Assembly: GCF_900116105.1 (NCBI RefSeq)
Contig: NZ_FPAC01000001.1
Span: 238,862 to 302,861, forward strand
Direction: 5' to 3'
From: Paenibacillus sp. 453mf
GTDB taxonomy: Bacteria; Bacillota; Bacilli; Paenibacillales; Paenibacillaceae
DNA: 64,000 nucleotides
The position numbers were made by a program, and so were the translations under genes. Positions 27,033-35,839 of the stretch are shown here, piece after piece. The notes beneath the pieces are model-generated. The model worked only from the letters and a program-made list of their open reading frames with translations, was not told the DNA's origin and searched no databases. How positions within the stretch are numbered: position 1 is the stretch's first letter; each line of letters opens with the position of its first letter.

Positions 27033-30000
27033 ATGAGACAGACTGGATTACCTCCTAAACAGGGTTTATACGACCCTCAGTTCGAAAAAGACGCTTGCGG
27101 TATGGGCTTTGTAGCTAACATCAAAGGCGTGCCTTCCCATGATATTGTCAGTCAATCCCTGACGATGCTGAGCAATATGGAGCATCGTGGTGGACAGGGA
27201 AGTGAGCCGAATTCCGGTGACGGAGCCGGTATTCTGATTCAGCTTCCACATCGTTTTTTTGCAGAAGAGGCTGTGCGCCTTGGCTTTGCCCTTCCTGAAC
27301 CGGGTCATTACGGAGTTGGTATGATCTTTACCTCTAATGATGAAGACGTTCGTAATGAGCACCTTGCGATTCTGAAACAGATTGTACAGGAAGAAGGACA
27401 AGAGTTCTTAGGAATTCGTGAAGTTCCGACGTATGACGAGATGCTGGGTAAATCTGCTCTGGCCGCGAAGCCTTATGTATGTCAAGCATTTATCGGCCGT
27501 GCTGAAGGAATCCAGAATGAGCTTGAATTTGAACGGAAGCTGTATGTTATTCGCCGCCGGGCAGAGCAGGCAATTCGTTACTCCGATCAGGTGAAGGATG
27601 CAAATTCCTTCTATATCCCGAGTATGTCCTGCCGCAAGATTGTATACAAAGGGATGCTGACCACCGAGCAAGTAGGCCAGTTCTATCTTGATCTTAAGGA
27701 TGAGCGTGTTGAATCTGCGATGGCTCTGCTGCACTCCCGTTTCAGTACGAATACGTTTCCGAGCTGGGAGAGAGCGCATCCGTATCGTTTCATGATTCAT
27801 AATGGTGAGATTAATACGATGCGCGGTAACGTGAACTGGATGCATGCACGTCAGTCGCTGTTTGAGAGTGAAATTTTTGGAGACGACCTGTCCAAAGTCA
27901 GACCGGTCATTAACCCGGACGGTTCTGATACGGCCATGTTTGATAATACACTCGAATTTCTGTATTTGAGCGGACGCTCCCTGCCTCATGTGGCCATGAT
28001 GATGGTTCCAGAGCCTTGGAGCAATGATGAAGGAATGGATGCCGAGAAGAAGGCATTCTATGAATACCACAGCACACTAATGGAGCCATGGGATGGACCT
28101 GCCGCTATGGCCTTTACGGACGGTGTGCAGATTGGTGCCATCCTGGACCGGAACGGACTTCGTCCTGCACGTTACTATGTAACCAAGGATGACCGTATTG
28201 TTCTCTCCTCTGAAGTGGGTGTGCTTGATATTGCACCTGAGGATATCTTGTACAAGGACAGACTGCGTCCTGGACGTATGCTGCTTGTTGATACCAGAGA
28301 AGGACGTATTATTTCGGACAGTGAAGTGAAGGCACAGATCGCTTCAGAAGAGCCGTATCAGGAATGGCTGAACGAGCATCTGGTGGATCTGCATGAGCTT
28401 CCTGATGCTCCTGAGCTTCCGGAGCCGAAGCATGATAACATAAATCAGCTTCAGCTGGCATTCGGTTATACCTTCGAGGAGCTGCGCAAAGTAATTGAGC
28501 CGATGGCATCCACAGGCATGGAAGCAACAGGCTCCATGGGCTATGATGCACCGCTTGCGATTTTGTCGGATCGTCCTCAAAGACTCTATAACTATTTTAA
28601 ACAAATGTTTGCCCAAGTAACCAACCCGCCGATTGATGCGATTCGTGAAGAGATCGTAACATCGACGCTGACGACCATTGGATCAGAGCGTAACCTGCTT
28701 ATTCCGGAACCCGAGAGCGCAAGACAAATCCGTTTAGCGACTCCGATCTTATCCAATGAAGAATTTGCTAAGATTCGTCATATCCGCAGACCAGGCTTCC
28801 GTTCCATGACTATTCCGATCTTCTTCCCAGCGAAGGAAGGAGCCGAAGGTCTGAAGAAAGCGATGGACGTCCTGTTTGAAGCAGCGGACCGGGTTATTGA
28901 GAAAGGGCATAATATACTCATCCTGTCCGACCGCGGCATGGATGCGGAGAATGCAGCTATTCCAGCACTGCTGGCCGTATCGGGTCTGCATCACCATCTC
29001 ATTCGTCAAGGGACACGGACCAAAGTCAGCATCCTGCTGGAATCCGGAGAACCTCGTGAGGTGCACCATTATGCGGTGCTTCTCGGCTACGGCGTAAGTG
29101 CAGTGAATCCTTACCTCGCATTCGAGACATTGGATGATATGATTCAGCAAGGCATGCTGCGCGGCATCTCTCATGACAAAGCCGTGAAGAATTATATTAA
29201 AGCAGCGACCAAAGGGGTCGTTAAGATTCTGTCGAAGATGGGAATCTCGACGATTCAATCTTACCGCGGGGCTCAGATTTTTGAGGCTGTCGGTTTGAAT
29301 AGTGAATTTGTAGACCGTTACTTTACATGGACACCTTCTCGTATCGGCGGAATCGGTATCGAGGAAGTGACAGAAGAAGCACTTGTGCATCATAACCGCG
29401 CGTTTACGGACAAAGACGGTAACGATAAAGTGCTGGACTCCGGTGGTGAATATCAATGGCGTAATGACGGAGAGGATCACCTCTTCACACCGCAGACCAT
29501 TCACACCCTGCAGCACGCAGTTAGAACAGGAGATTATAATCTCTATAAGAAATATGCGAAGCTGGTTCAAGGCGAGAATGAGAAGAAGCTGACGATCCGC
29601 TCTCTTCTGAAGCTGAAGCCAAATGGTGAAGCGATCCCACTGTCCGAAGTGGAATCGGCAGAGTCCATTATGCGTCGTTTCAAGACAGGTGCAATGTCCT
29701 TCGGTTCCATCAGCAAAGAGGCGCATGAAGATCTGGCGATTGCAATGAACCGCATCGGCGGCAAGAGCAATACCGGTGAAGGCGGGGAAGACCCGGCTCG
29801 CTTCACGCCTGACGCGAACGGAGACTCACGCCGCAGCTCGATTAAGCAGGTTGCATCCGGACGTTTTGGTGTAACTTCGAACTATCTTGTGAATGCCGAT
29901 GAGATCCAGATTAAGATGGCTCAAGGGGCAAAGCCGGGTGAGGGAGGCCAGCTTCCGGGTCGTAAAGTTTATCCATGGGTAGCTGAAGTCCGCGGCTCGA

Positions 30001-31628
30001 CACCAGGTGTCGGCCTGATTTCTCCACCACCGCATCACGATATTTATTCGATCGAGGATCTGGCAGAGCTGATCTATGACTTGAAGAATGCGAATCCAAG
30101 AGCAGATATTAATGTCAAGCTCGTATCTGAGGCTGGTGTAGGAACGATTGCTGCCGGTGTAGCCAAAGGCCGTGCCGATGTCATCCATATCAGTGGATAT
30201 GATGGCGGAACAGGTGCTTCGCCTCAAGGCTCGATAAGACATGCGGGTATGCCTTGGGAGCTTGGCCTTGCAGAGACGCATCAGACGCTCATGCTGAACA
30301 ATCTGCGTGATCGTGTGGTCATCGAGACAGACGGCAAGATGCTGAACGGCCGTGATCTCGTTGTCGCTGCACTGCTTGGCGCAGAAGAATACGGCTTCTC
30401 TACAGCACCACTTGTCGCCTTGGGCTGTATTATGATGCGTGTATGTCAGATGGATACCTGCCCAGTAGGGGTAGCTACTCAGAATCCTCAGCTTCGCAAG
30501 AACTACATGGGTGATCCGGCTCATGTCGTGAACTTCATGCGTTTCATCGCGGATGATACTCGTGAGCTGATGGCTGAGCTTGGCTTCCGAACGATCGACG
30601 AGATGGTTGGACGTACAGATTGTCTGGATGCTGAGATCGCAGCTACACACTGGAAGAAGAAGGGCGTTGATCTCTCCGCACTGCTGCATGTAGCGGATGC
30701 TGAGAATTCTGCTCGAACTCGTATCCAGAAGCAAAATCACGGGCTAGAAGAGACGCTTGATATGCAGAAGCTGGTTCCACTGGCTTCGCCTGCAATTGAA
30801 TCCGGCAAGCTGGTTGAAGCCGTGCTTCCGATTACGAACGTGAACCGTGCAGTCGGAACGATTCTTGGCAGCGAAGTGACGCGCAAATATGGCGCAGCTG
30901 GACTGCCAGAGGATACGATTCAATTCAAATTCGTTGGTTCTGCAGGCCAGAGCTTTGGGGCCTTTGTACCTAAGGGAATGACCCTCACCGTTGAAGGGGA
31001 CTCCAATGACTACGTGGGTAAAGGTCTCTCAGGCGGTAAATTGATCGTGAAGCCATCTCCAAGCGCTACCTTTGCTGCCGAGGATAATATTATTATCGGG
31101 AATACAGCATTGTATGGAGCGACCAGTGGTGAAGCGTACATCAACGGGATTGCCGGTGAACGGTTTGCAGTCCGTAATTCAGGAGCACGCGTTGTTGTAG
31201 AAGGCGTGGGTGACCATGGCTGTGAATACATGACAGGCGGACGTGTTGTTATCTTGGGCGGAACAGGCCGCAACTTCGGAGCCGGTATGTCTGGCGGTAT
31301 CGCATACGTATATGATCCGGAAGGAACCATCCTGTCACGCGTTAACCTTGAAATGGTACTGCTTGAGCGTGTGGAAGATTCGGCAGAGGAAGAAGATCTG
31401 CGTGGATTGATCAGCCGCCATGTTCAGTACACAGGCAGCAGCCGGGGCGAGCAGATTCTCGGAAACTGGCAGCAGGAAGTCGGTAACTTCGTGCGTATCA
31501 TTCCTAAAGACTTCAAGCGTATGCTTGAACAGATTGAGAAGGTACAGGCAGAGGGACTTACAGGAGATGCGGCATTGCTTGCAGCATTTGAAGCTAATAT
31601 GCGTGAACTGGCACGTGCTGGTCAGTAA
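27033..31628 (+). CDS. gltB: Glutamate synthase, large subunit
   Basis: A 1531-aa enzyme making two glutamates from glutamine and 2-oxoglutarate. The class II glutaminase domain begins with the nucleophile Cys22 (KDACGMGF) after a short propeptide, and extends to about 420. A central domain follows. The FMN/2-oxoglutarate synthase domain (about 800-1180) includes [17 protein letters not shown] and the 3Fe-4S cysteines 1132, 1138 and 1143 ([12 protein letters not shown]). The GXGXG beta-helix (about 1250-1490) closes the protein. The start at 27033 is supported by AGAAAGG and by family N-termini. No NADPH-dependent small subunit gene lies in this window, although the complex normally needs one. 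Symbol follows E. coli use (gltA in B. subtilis). Confidence 0.95.
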   Translation: MRQTGLPPKQGLYDPQFEKDACGMGFVANIKGVPSHDIVSQSLTMLSNMEHRGGQGSEPNSGDGAGILIQLPHRFFAEEAVRLGFALPEPGHYGVGMIFTSNDEDVRNEHLAILKQIVQEEGQEFLGIREVPTYDEMLGKSALAAKPYVCQAFIGRAEGIQNELEFERKLYVIRRRAEQAIRYSDQVKDANSFYIPSMSCRKIVYKGMLTTEQVGQFYLDLKDERVESAMALLHSRFSTNTFPSWERAHPYRFMIHNGEINTMRGNVNWMHARQSLFESEIFGDDLSKVRPVINPDGSDTAMFDNTLEFLYLSGRSLPHVAMMMVPEPWSNDEGMDAEKKAFYEYHSTLMEPWDGPAAMAFTDGVQIGAILDRNGLRPARYYVTKDDRIVLSSEVGVLDIAPEDILYKDRLRPGRMLLVDTREGRIISDSEVKAQIASEEPYQEWLNEHLVDLHELPDAPELPEPKHDNINQLQLAFGYTFEELRKVIEPMASTGMEATGSMGYDAPLAILSDRPQRLYNYFKQMFAQVTNPPIDAIREEIVTSTLTTIGSERNLLIPEPESARQIRLATPILSNEEFAKIRHIRRPGFRSMTIPIFFPAKEGAEGLKKAMDVLFEAADRVIEKGHNILILSDRGMDAENAAIPALLAVSGLHHHLIRQGTRTKVSILLESGEPREVHHYAVLLGYGVSAVNPYLAFETLDDMIQQGMLRGISHDKAVKNYIKAATKGVVKILSKMGISTIQSYRGAQIFEAVGLNSEFVDRYFTWTPSRIGGIGIEEVTEEALVHHNRAFTDKDGNDKVLDSGGEYQWRNDGEDHLFTPQTIHTLQHAVRTGDYNLYKKYAKLVQGENEKKLTIRSLLKLKPNGEAIPLSEVESAESIMRRFKTGAMSFGSISKEAHEDLAIAMNRIGGKSNTGEGGEDPARFTPDANGDSRRSSIKQVASGRFGVTSNYLVNADEIQIKMAQGAKPGEGGQLPGRKVYPWVAEVRGSTPGVGLISPPPHHDIYSIEDLAELIYDLKNANPRADINVKLVSEAGVGTIAAGVAKGRADVIHISGYDGGTGASPQGSIRHAGMPWELGLAETHQTLMLNNLRDRVVIETDGKMLNGRDLVVAALLGAEEYGFSTAPLVALGCIMMRVCQMDTCPVGVATQNPQLRKNYMGDPAHVVNFMRFIADDTRELMAELGFRTIDEMVGRTDCLDAEIAATHWKKKGVDLSALLHVADAENSARTRIQKQNHGLEETLDMQKLVPLASPAIESGKLVEAVLPITNVNRAVGTILGSEVTRKYGAAGLPEDTIQFKFVGSAGQSFGAFVPKGMTLTVEGDSNDYVGKGLSGGKLIVKPSPSATFAAEDNIIIGNTALYGATSGEAYINGIAGERFAVRNSGARVVVEGVGDHGCEYMTGGRVVILGGTGRNFGAGMSGGIAYVYDPEGTILSRVNLEMVLLERVEDSAEEEDLRGLISRHVQYTGSSRGEQILGNWQQEVGNFVRIIPKDFKRMLEQIEKVQAEGLTGDAALLAAFEANMRELARAGQ

Positions 31629-31645
31629 TTAATTTATAAATAAAC

Positions 31646-31702
31646 AGGACTTTATAGCAGGACCTTCACTTCAGAAGGACGCTATAAAGTCCTATTTTTT
31701 TA
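31646..31702 (+). terminator. Strong terminator after gltB
   Basis: AGGACTTTATAGC (31646-31658) pairs exactly with GCTATAAAGTCCT (31681-31693), an inner GACCTTC/GAAGGAC stem adds length, and ATTTTTTTA follows. This confirms that gltB is not cotranscribed with a downstream gltD. Confidence 0.9.
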
Positions 31703-31832
31703 TTCGACAAAATTAGAACCTCTAAAACCTGACATTCCGCCATGAGACGACAACATTACTAGGAAATATTTCGTATAATAGGTCTAGTTAATTTAACATA
31801 CATATAAAATGGTATAGGAGAGGTTGTCCGGT

Positions 31833-31979
31833 ATGAACATGGATTATCCAAGCAGGAGCAATGATCAACCGATGAACCAGAACAACCCGAGGAAACCGCT
31901 TGATATCGTGGATGTTTTGAAGCAATGTGGCATTGATCCGAAGAAGTGGCAATCTCTTGTTTCCCCTCAAGATCGCTAA
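31833..31979 (+). CDS. Small hypothetical protein (48 aa)
   Basis: A short ORF with a clear ribosome site (AGGAGAGG, 31817-31824). The product starts MNMDYPSRSNDQ, has an Asn/Pro-rich N-terminal half and ends in an amphipathic stretch, PLDIVDVLKQCGIDPKKWQS. The codon use resembles that of its neighbours. TATAAT at 31774-31779 may be its -10 box, though no good -35 is present. There is no signal peptide or membrane segment. I do not recognise the family. The well-formed ribosome site and Cys-Gly-Ile-Asp-Pro C-terminal region make it more likely real than chance. Confidence 0.6.
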   Translation: MNMDYPSRSNDQPMNQNNPRKPLDIVDVLKQCGIDPKKWQSLVSPQDR

Positions 31980-32130
31980 GATGGCTATAAGGCAGAGATT
32001 AGCACAGACATATTAGAGCTGTGAATACATTACTTAGGTCTCAAGTTCATGTCGCAGCTTACTAATGTTGGTATTTGCTAGGTGGATAACTTACCTCTGT
32101 GAAACTGGCATAAGAGATATATTGAACATA

Positions 32131-32156
32131 AAAAAAGGTCCCTCACATCGAGGGAC
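32131..32156 (-). terminator. Terminator of the Xre-type regulator gene
   Basis: GTCCCTC (32138-32144), loop ACATC, GAGGGAC (32150-32156). The A-run at 32131-32136 becomes a U-tract on the minus-strand transcript, so it ends the regulator gene whose stop is at 32223. Confidence 0.8.
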
Positions 32157-32222
32157 TACAGTCAAGAATCTACAATAATAATTATAAATATGGGACTAAA
32201 TAATCAGACACTAGAACAGACA

Positions 32223-32594
32223 TCAGGAGTCCATATTACGCTCCATCCGTACGAAGGCGATGAATCTTCGTGCTTCTTCCTCTGACAACGGCTTGCCGTC
32301 AATCATGAGCTCGAATTTATTCAGTACCTCCCGATCGGAGAGCTCTAGTGCATCAACGAATCCTCTTACATCCTCATCGAGCACCATCTCCGGTTGACTT
32401 GTTCTTCCTAGCAGATAATCGACAGATACATTGAAGGTATCTGCAAGCCTGGTGAGGGTCTCAAAATCCGGCTTGCGCCTTCCCTTCTCATAATGAGACA
32501 GTGAAGCTCTCGTAATCTCAAGCACATTGGATAGTTCCTCTTGAGTCATTCCCCTTTTTTCTCTTAATTCTGCAATGCGATGTCCGTAATCCAT
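32223..32594 (-). CDS. Xre-family HTH regulator adjacent to the exopolysaccharide locus
   Basis: A 123-aa DNA-binding protein. The HTH (about residues 5-62) reads RIAELREKRGMTQEELSNVL, then ITRASLSHYEKGRRKPDFET and LTRLADTFNVSVDYLLGRT. The segment around the recognition helix (RASLSHYEKGR, PDFETLTRLADTF) is close to PBSX Xre. The C-terminal 55 residues (DREVLNKFELMIDGKPLSEEEARRFI) probably mediate oligomerisation or signal sensing. SD AGGAGGAAT-like. It is divergent from the PilZ-like gene, and the shared intergenic region holds two GATAC-N5-GTATC sites, which fit an Xre-type operator. I infer that it represses the PilZ-like gene and two further promoters near 52 kb. Confidence 0.88.
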   Translation of the reverse strand: MDYGHRIAELREKRGMTQEELSNVLEITRASLSHYEKGRRKPDFETLTRLADTFNVSVDYLLGRTSQPEMVLDEDVRGFVDALELSDREVLNKFELMIDGKPLSEEEARRFIAFVRMERNMDS

Positions 32595-32681
32595 CTATTT
32601 TTATTCCTCCTGGTTACTAAATGAACGTTTACCGAATCTAGCTGTCTTCGTCATATTAAATACGATGAGTCCAAAAATCTA

Positions 32682-32710
32682 TTGACACGATACGATTTGT
32701 ATCGTAAATT
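32682..32710 (+). promoter_or_regulatory. Promoter with Xre-type operator in its spacer
   Basis: TTGACA (32682-32687), exactly 17 bp, TAAATT (32705-32710). The spacer is itself the perfect palindrome CGATAC-GATTT-GTATCG (32688-32704). A bound repressor would block RNA polymerase directly. An ORF reading starting with this TTG is false. Confidence 0.85.
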
Positions 32711-32722
32711 GGATACAACAAG

Positions 32723-32737
32723 GTTACAAATTGTATC
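32723..32737. promoter_or_regulatory. Second Xre-type operator
   Basis: GTTACAAATTGTATC, which on the minus strand is GATACAATTTGTAAC. It differs at one position from the palindrome at 52124. Its centre is 34 bp from the first operator, close to three helical turns. A further half-site GGATAC lies between them at 32711-32716. Confidence 0.7.
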
Positions 32738-32816
32738 ATTTTATCGTACATTTCTATCCTTGACCCCGATTCCTTCATTCATACCTGGGAATAACTATGT
32801 TAAGGGATGGAAGTCT

Positions 32817-33248
32817 ATGAAACAGGTCAGAAGTCAGGGTATTAACGCAAGTATGTATATTCACAAGTATGAAGAGCAAGTCATTAACAGCAGGAGCCGT
32901 CCCATTGTTATTCTTGGATTGAATCAGAAGACCATTCACTTCTTAAGCGATCTCATCATTCCTCCTGTATCTGAGCTTCTCGTAGGGCTGGAACTGGAAG
33001 GTCAGAAGAACAATGTCATTCATCTCGATTGTACATTGCAGTGGAAGCAGGAGTTAGGAAGTTTCACACTTTATTTTGCTAAGTTACATATTCATGAAGA
33101 GCACAGACTATATATATATAGTCAGTTGAATCAGATGATTTATCAGCTGCAGTATCCGGTTCATTCTTATTTCCAGAAGCAGCCGGAAGCTTGGACATTA
33201 GCCCGAGACATGCCCTATCCGTATTCACGGATTAATACTCAAGCTTAG
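32817..33248 (+). CDS. Small protein with PilZ-like pattern, unknown function
   Basis: A 143-aa protein with no signal peptide or membrane helix. Start: ATG at 32817 with AAGGGATGG upstream. The longer frame would begin on the -35 box. After NSRSRP comes an alternating beta pattern (IVILGLNQKTIHFLSDL, SELLVGLELEG, VIHLDCTLQWKQ, GSFTLYFAKLHI) and a closing helix (LYIYSQLNQMIYQLQ). This spacing resembles a PilZ c-di-GMP-binding barrel, but the consensus RxxxR and D/NxSxxG motifs are degenerate, so ligand binding is doubtful. It is transcribed towards the polysaccharide genes from the Xre-type promoter. The PilZ assignment is inference. Confidence 0.65.
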   Translation: MKQVRSQGINASMYIHKYEEQVINSRSRPIVILGLNQKTIHFLSDLIIPPVSELLVGLELEGQKNNVIHLDCTLQWKQELGSFTLYFAKLHIHEEHRLYIYSQLNQMIYQLQYPVHSYFQKQPEAWTLARDMPYPYSRINTQA

Positions 33249-33299
33249 CCTATGTATAACGCCATTTTACTATATTTATCTAGTTCCTGCATTAGTTCT

Positions 33300-33329
33300 T
33301 TGACCCCATATAAATGTGTGAAACATATT
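33300..33329 (+). promoter_or_regulatory. Promoter candidate for the polysaccharide operon
   Basis: TTGACC (33300-33305) and CATATT (33324-33329) with an 18-bp spacer, 38 bp ahead of the first enzyme gene. A moderate match. Readthrough from the Xre-controlled promoter at 32.7 kb is an alternative or additional source. Confidence 0.45.
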
Positions 33330-33366
33330 TTGATGAGGGGGGACATAGTATTGAGGGTGCACGCTT

Positions 33367-34125
33367 ATGATTGAAATTCATTGTCACATCTTGCCTGGTC
33401 TGGATGATGGACCAACATCGATGGTTCGCTCACTGGCTATGGCACAAGCTGCTGTTGCAGCAGGGATCACCGAGGTTATTGCTACCCCGCATCACTTGAA
33501 TGTGAGTCACGATAATCCGAGTCATCAAGTAGAAGAAGCCGTACAGTTGTTTAACTTGGAACTCAGGGAACATAACATTCCTTTGCAAGTTCGCTCGGGT
33601 CAGGAGATTCGAATTCACCCCAGACTTATCGATCTGTTGAATAATGAGGAGCTTCTTACCTTGGCTTCAAGTAAATATATGCTGCTGGAGTTGCCGAGCC
33701 GAGAGGTGCCTTCGTTCTTTCCCAACCTGCTTCACGAACTGAAGGTCCGGAATATCATACCTATCATTGCTCATCCAGAGCGTAATGCCGTCTTCCTGCG
33801 AGAGCCTGAATTACTCAGGCAATATATGAGTCAAGGTGCACTGTGTCAGATCACCGCTCAATCGTTCCTAGGGCTTTTCGGTCGAAAAGTTCAGAAATGG
33901 TGTTTTCATTTTTGCAAACAAAATGGGTTTCATTTCATTTCATCAGACGCACATGATATACAACGTCGCAATTTTGCACTCCAAGCTGCGTATGATCAAC
34001 TCGAAGCAAGATTCGGGTCCGATTTGGTCGAGAAGTTGCAGACTAACGCACGAAGAGTATGGGATGACAGATTAGTAGAGCTTGCAGAGCCAGTCAACAC
34101 ACGGCGCAGGTTACTGCTATGGTGA
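33367..34125 (+). CDS. Tyrosine-protein phosphatase CpsB/YwqE type (PHP fold)
   Basis: A 252-aa manganese-dependent phosphatase of the polymerase-and-histidinol-phosphatase superfamily. Metal-binding motifs are MIEIHCHILPGLDDGP, VIATPHH, IPIIAHPERN and ISSDAHDIQRR. CpsB/YwqE enzymes dephosphorylate the C-terminal tyrosine cluster of the BY-kinase encoded two genes downstream, so together they gate polymer synthesis. The SD is GAGGG about 9 nt before the ATG. It is the first gene of the phosphoregulatory trio. Confidence 0.9.
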   Translation: MIEIHCHILPGLDDGPTSMVRSLAMAQAAVAAGITEVIATPHHLNVSHDNPSHQVEEAVQLFNLELREHNIPLQVRSGQEIRIHPRLIDLLNNEELLTLASSKYMLLELPSREVPSFFPNLLHELKVRNIIPIIAHPERNAVFLREPELLRQYMSQGALCQITAQSFLGLFGRKVQKWCFHFCKQNGFHFISSDAHDIQRRNFALQAAYDQLEARFGSDLVEKLQTNARRVWDDRLVELAEPVNTRRRLLLW

Positions 34126-34163
34126 GACTTTTGCGCGCTACAAGAATGAAGGAGGAATAGATT

Positions 34164-34913
34164 TTGGAACTCAAGGAGTACATGAGTATTTTACGGAAAA
34201 GGATTTGGCTGATAGCCGTGATAGTAATAATTGCATGTTTAGGTTCTGCTGTTAAAACTTATATGACTACAGCACTTTACAATGCAGAAGCAAAACTAAT
34301 TGTAAACCAGGCATATGATCGCCAAGGTACAAATATGTTGGATTACAATTTAATACAAACCAATATTATGGTCATAAATTCCTATACCGAAATTATAAAG
34401 TCTTCTGCGATCCTTGATGAGGTGCTTAATGCATATCCTGATCTTGAGTATACACCAGAACAATTAGCTTCCATGATAACTGTATCCTCTGCAAATGAAT
34501 CACAAGTAATGAATCTATCAGTACAGGCTACTTCATACGAAAAGGCAGCTAAGACTGCTAATGCGGTTGCAAGGATATTTGAGAAAGAAATTCCCTCTAT
34601 CATGCAAGTCGATAACGTTACGATTCTTAGTCAAGCTCCATTAGAAAGAGATGCCGCTCCAATCAATATTAATCCAGTAATGAGTATACTCATAAGTTTT
34701 GTTGTAGGATTGATGCTTTCAGTCGGGCTTGTGTTTTTGCTTGAATATCTTGATGACACTTTTAAAACAGAAGAAGAACTTGAAAGAGAATTGGGATTAC
34801 CCGTCATTGCGGTCATTGCAAAAATAAAAAAAGAAGATGTAAAACAATCTATTCATACAACATCATCACATGGGCAGGTAGGTGAGGGTACATATGCCAC
34901 GATCAACCAATAA
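34164..34913 (+). CDS. Wzz/CpsC-type chain-length and kinase-activator membrane protein
   Basis: A 249-aa polysaccharide co-polymerase. TTG start with AAGGAGGAAT upstream. TM1 lies near 14-34 (IWLIAVIVIIACLGSAV). A Wzz extracellular domain (about 35-165) follows, then the Pro-containing TM2 (about 170-196, NPVMSILISFVVGLMLSVG). The cytoplasmic tail (LEYLDDTFKTEEELERELGLPVIAVI) contacts and activates the partner BY-kinase in the CapA/CapB type systems. Its 3' end overlaps the kinase gene by 20 bp, fitting coupled translation. Confidence 0.92.
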   Translation: MELKEYMSILRKRIWLIAVIVIIACLGSAVKTYMTTALYNAEAKLIVNQAYDRQGTNMLDYNLIQTNIMVINSYTEIIKSSAILDEVLNAYPDLEYTPEQLASMITVSSANESQVMNLSVQATSYEKAAKTANAVARIFEKEIPSIMQVDNVTILSQAPLERDAAPININPVMSILISFVVGLMLSVGLVFLLEYLDDTFKTEEELERELGLPVIAVIAKIKKEDVKQSIHTTSSHGQVGEGTYATINQ

Positions 34914-35583
34914 TTCTCATAATCTTGTAACTGCGACTAATCCAAAGGCTCCTATTTCAGAGGCCTATAGAACCTTACGGACAAACGTACAATTTTCAGC
35001 TATAGATGAACAAATCAAAGTCCTTATGGTAGCATCCGCTCATTCAGGAGAAGGAAAAACTACAACAGTTAGCAATTTGGCTGTTACGTATGCTCAAGAA
35101 GGTAAAAAGGTCTTGTTAATAGATACAGATTTACGTAAACCATCTATACATCAAGTGTTTAGAGTGTCTAATCATGCTGGGTTATCAAGTGCACTTGCTG
35201 GTCAGTATCTTGTCCAAGAGGTATTGCAAAAAACTTCTCTTTATAATTTGGACGTTTTGCCATCAGGTCCAATTCCACCTAACCCATCTGAGATGCTAGG
35301 TTCAAAAAAAATGGTGACCTTGTTGGAAGAATTAAAGAAGACATATGAAATGATTTTGTTTGATACTCCTCCTGTTTTGGCAGTAACTGATGCCATGATT
35401 GTAAGTTCCTTATGTGACGGTGTCATTATGGTAGTTGGCTCTAGAAAAGTCAAGAAAGAACTCGTTAAAAAAGCAAAATCTCGTTTAGAACATGTTAATT
35501 CTAGATTGTTAGGCGTTGTATTTAATAACTTGCAATTAGACAAGAATCAATCCAGTTATATCAGTTATTACGGTGAAAAATAA
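34894..35583 (+). CDS. Capsular BY-type tyrosine kinase (CpsD/YwqD type)
   Basis: A 229-aa cytoplasmic tyrosine autokinase. Walker A SAHSGEGKTTT (about 48-58), Walker A' VLLIDTDLRKP (about 74-84) and Walker B MILFDTPPVL are intact. The C-terminus SSYISYYGEK holds three tyrosines as autophosphorylation sites. An ATG at 34894 with GGTGAGGG 5 nt upstream is preferred over the GTG at 34882. It works with the Wzz-like partner and the phosphatase upstream to control polymer length and export. The gene is followed by an unusual 256-bp structured gap. Confidence 0.92.
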   Translation: MPRSTNNSHNLVTATNPKAPISEAYRTLRTNVQFSAIDEQIKVLMVASAHSGEGKTTTVSNLAVTYAQEGKKVLLIDTDLRKPSIHQVFRVSNHAGLSSALAGQYLVQEVLQKTSLYNLDVLPSGPIPPNPSEMLGSKKMVTLLEELKKTYEMILFDTPPVLAVTDAMIVSSLCDGVIMVVGSRKVKKELVKKAKSRLEHVNSRLLGVVFNNLQLDKNQSSYISYYGEK

Positions 35584-35600
35584 TAAAAACTAAAATTTTT

Positions 35601-35720
35601 AGGTAATGTCTACTATACCTCTATCATTGTAGGCACTCGGTTACACTGTGGGATTCACTGATTGTGAAACCTTAGACGTAAATCGTCAATGGTGTGATGT
35701 GAGGAAGGGTTGAATGCCCT
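35601..35720 (+). ncRNA. Structured intergenic RNA region, possible EAR/epsC element
   Basis: The gap between the BY-kinase gene and galU holds a series of potential stems: AGGTA/TACCT (35601-35620), GGTT/AACC enclosing TTCAC/GTGAA (35639-35671), GACG/CGTC (35675-35687) and AGGG/CCCT (35706-35720). AGGCA at 35631 can also pair at distance with the TGCC at 35715. The position, just after the kinase gene, is where the EAR antitermination RNA lies in Bacillales eps operons. I cannot align it to the EAR consensus from memory, so identity is open. Confidence 0.4.
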
Positions 35721-35839
35721 ATTATGAAATTGAAAGTAAGAATTGTATCGCTTACATTTTACTTACACTAGTAAACGGTACAACTCGTGCTTTTAAGTCA
35801 ATCCACACTAATATAAGAAGAAGGATAGGGTGATGATGT

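Noticed and set aside
28749-29726. Long minus-strand ORF (325 aa) and others (27408-28070, 29826-30740) opposite gltB
   Set aside because: Antisense shadows of the strongly conserved glutamate synthase gene. No ribosome sites, and Cys/His-rich compositions typical of reverse-frame translation.
32682-32816. N-terminal extension of the PilZ-like gene starting with TTG at 32682
   Set aside because: That TTG is the -35 box (TTGACA) of the promoter with the operator in its spacer. The ATG at 32817 has the ribosome site.
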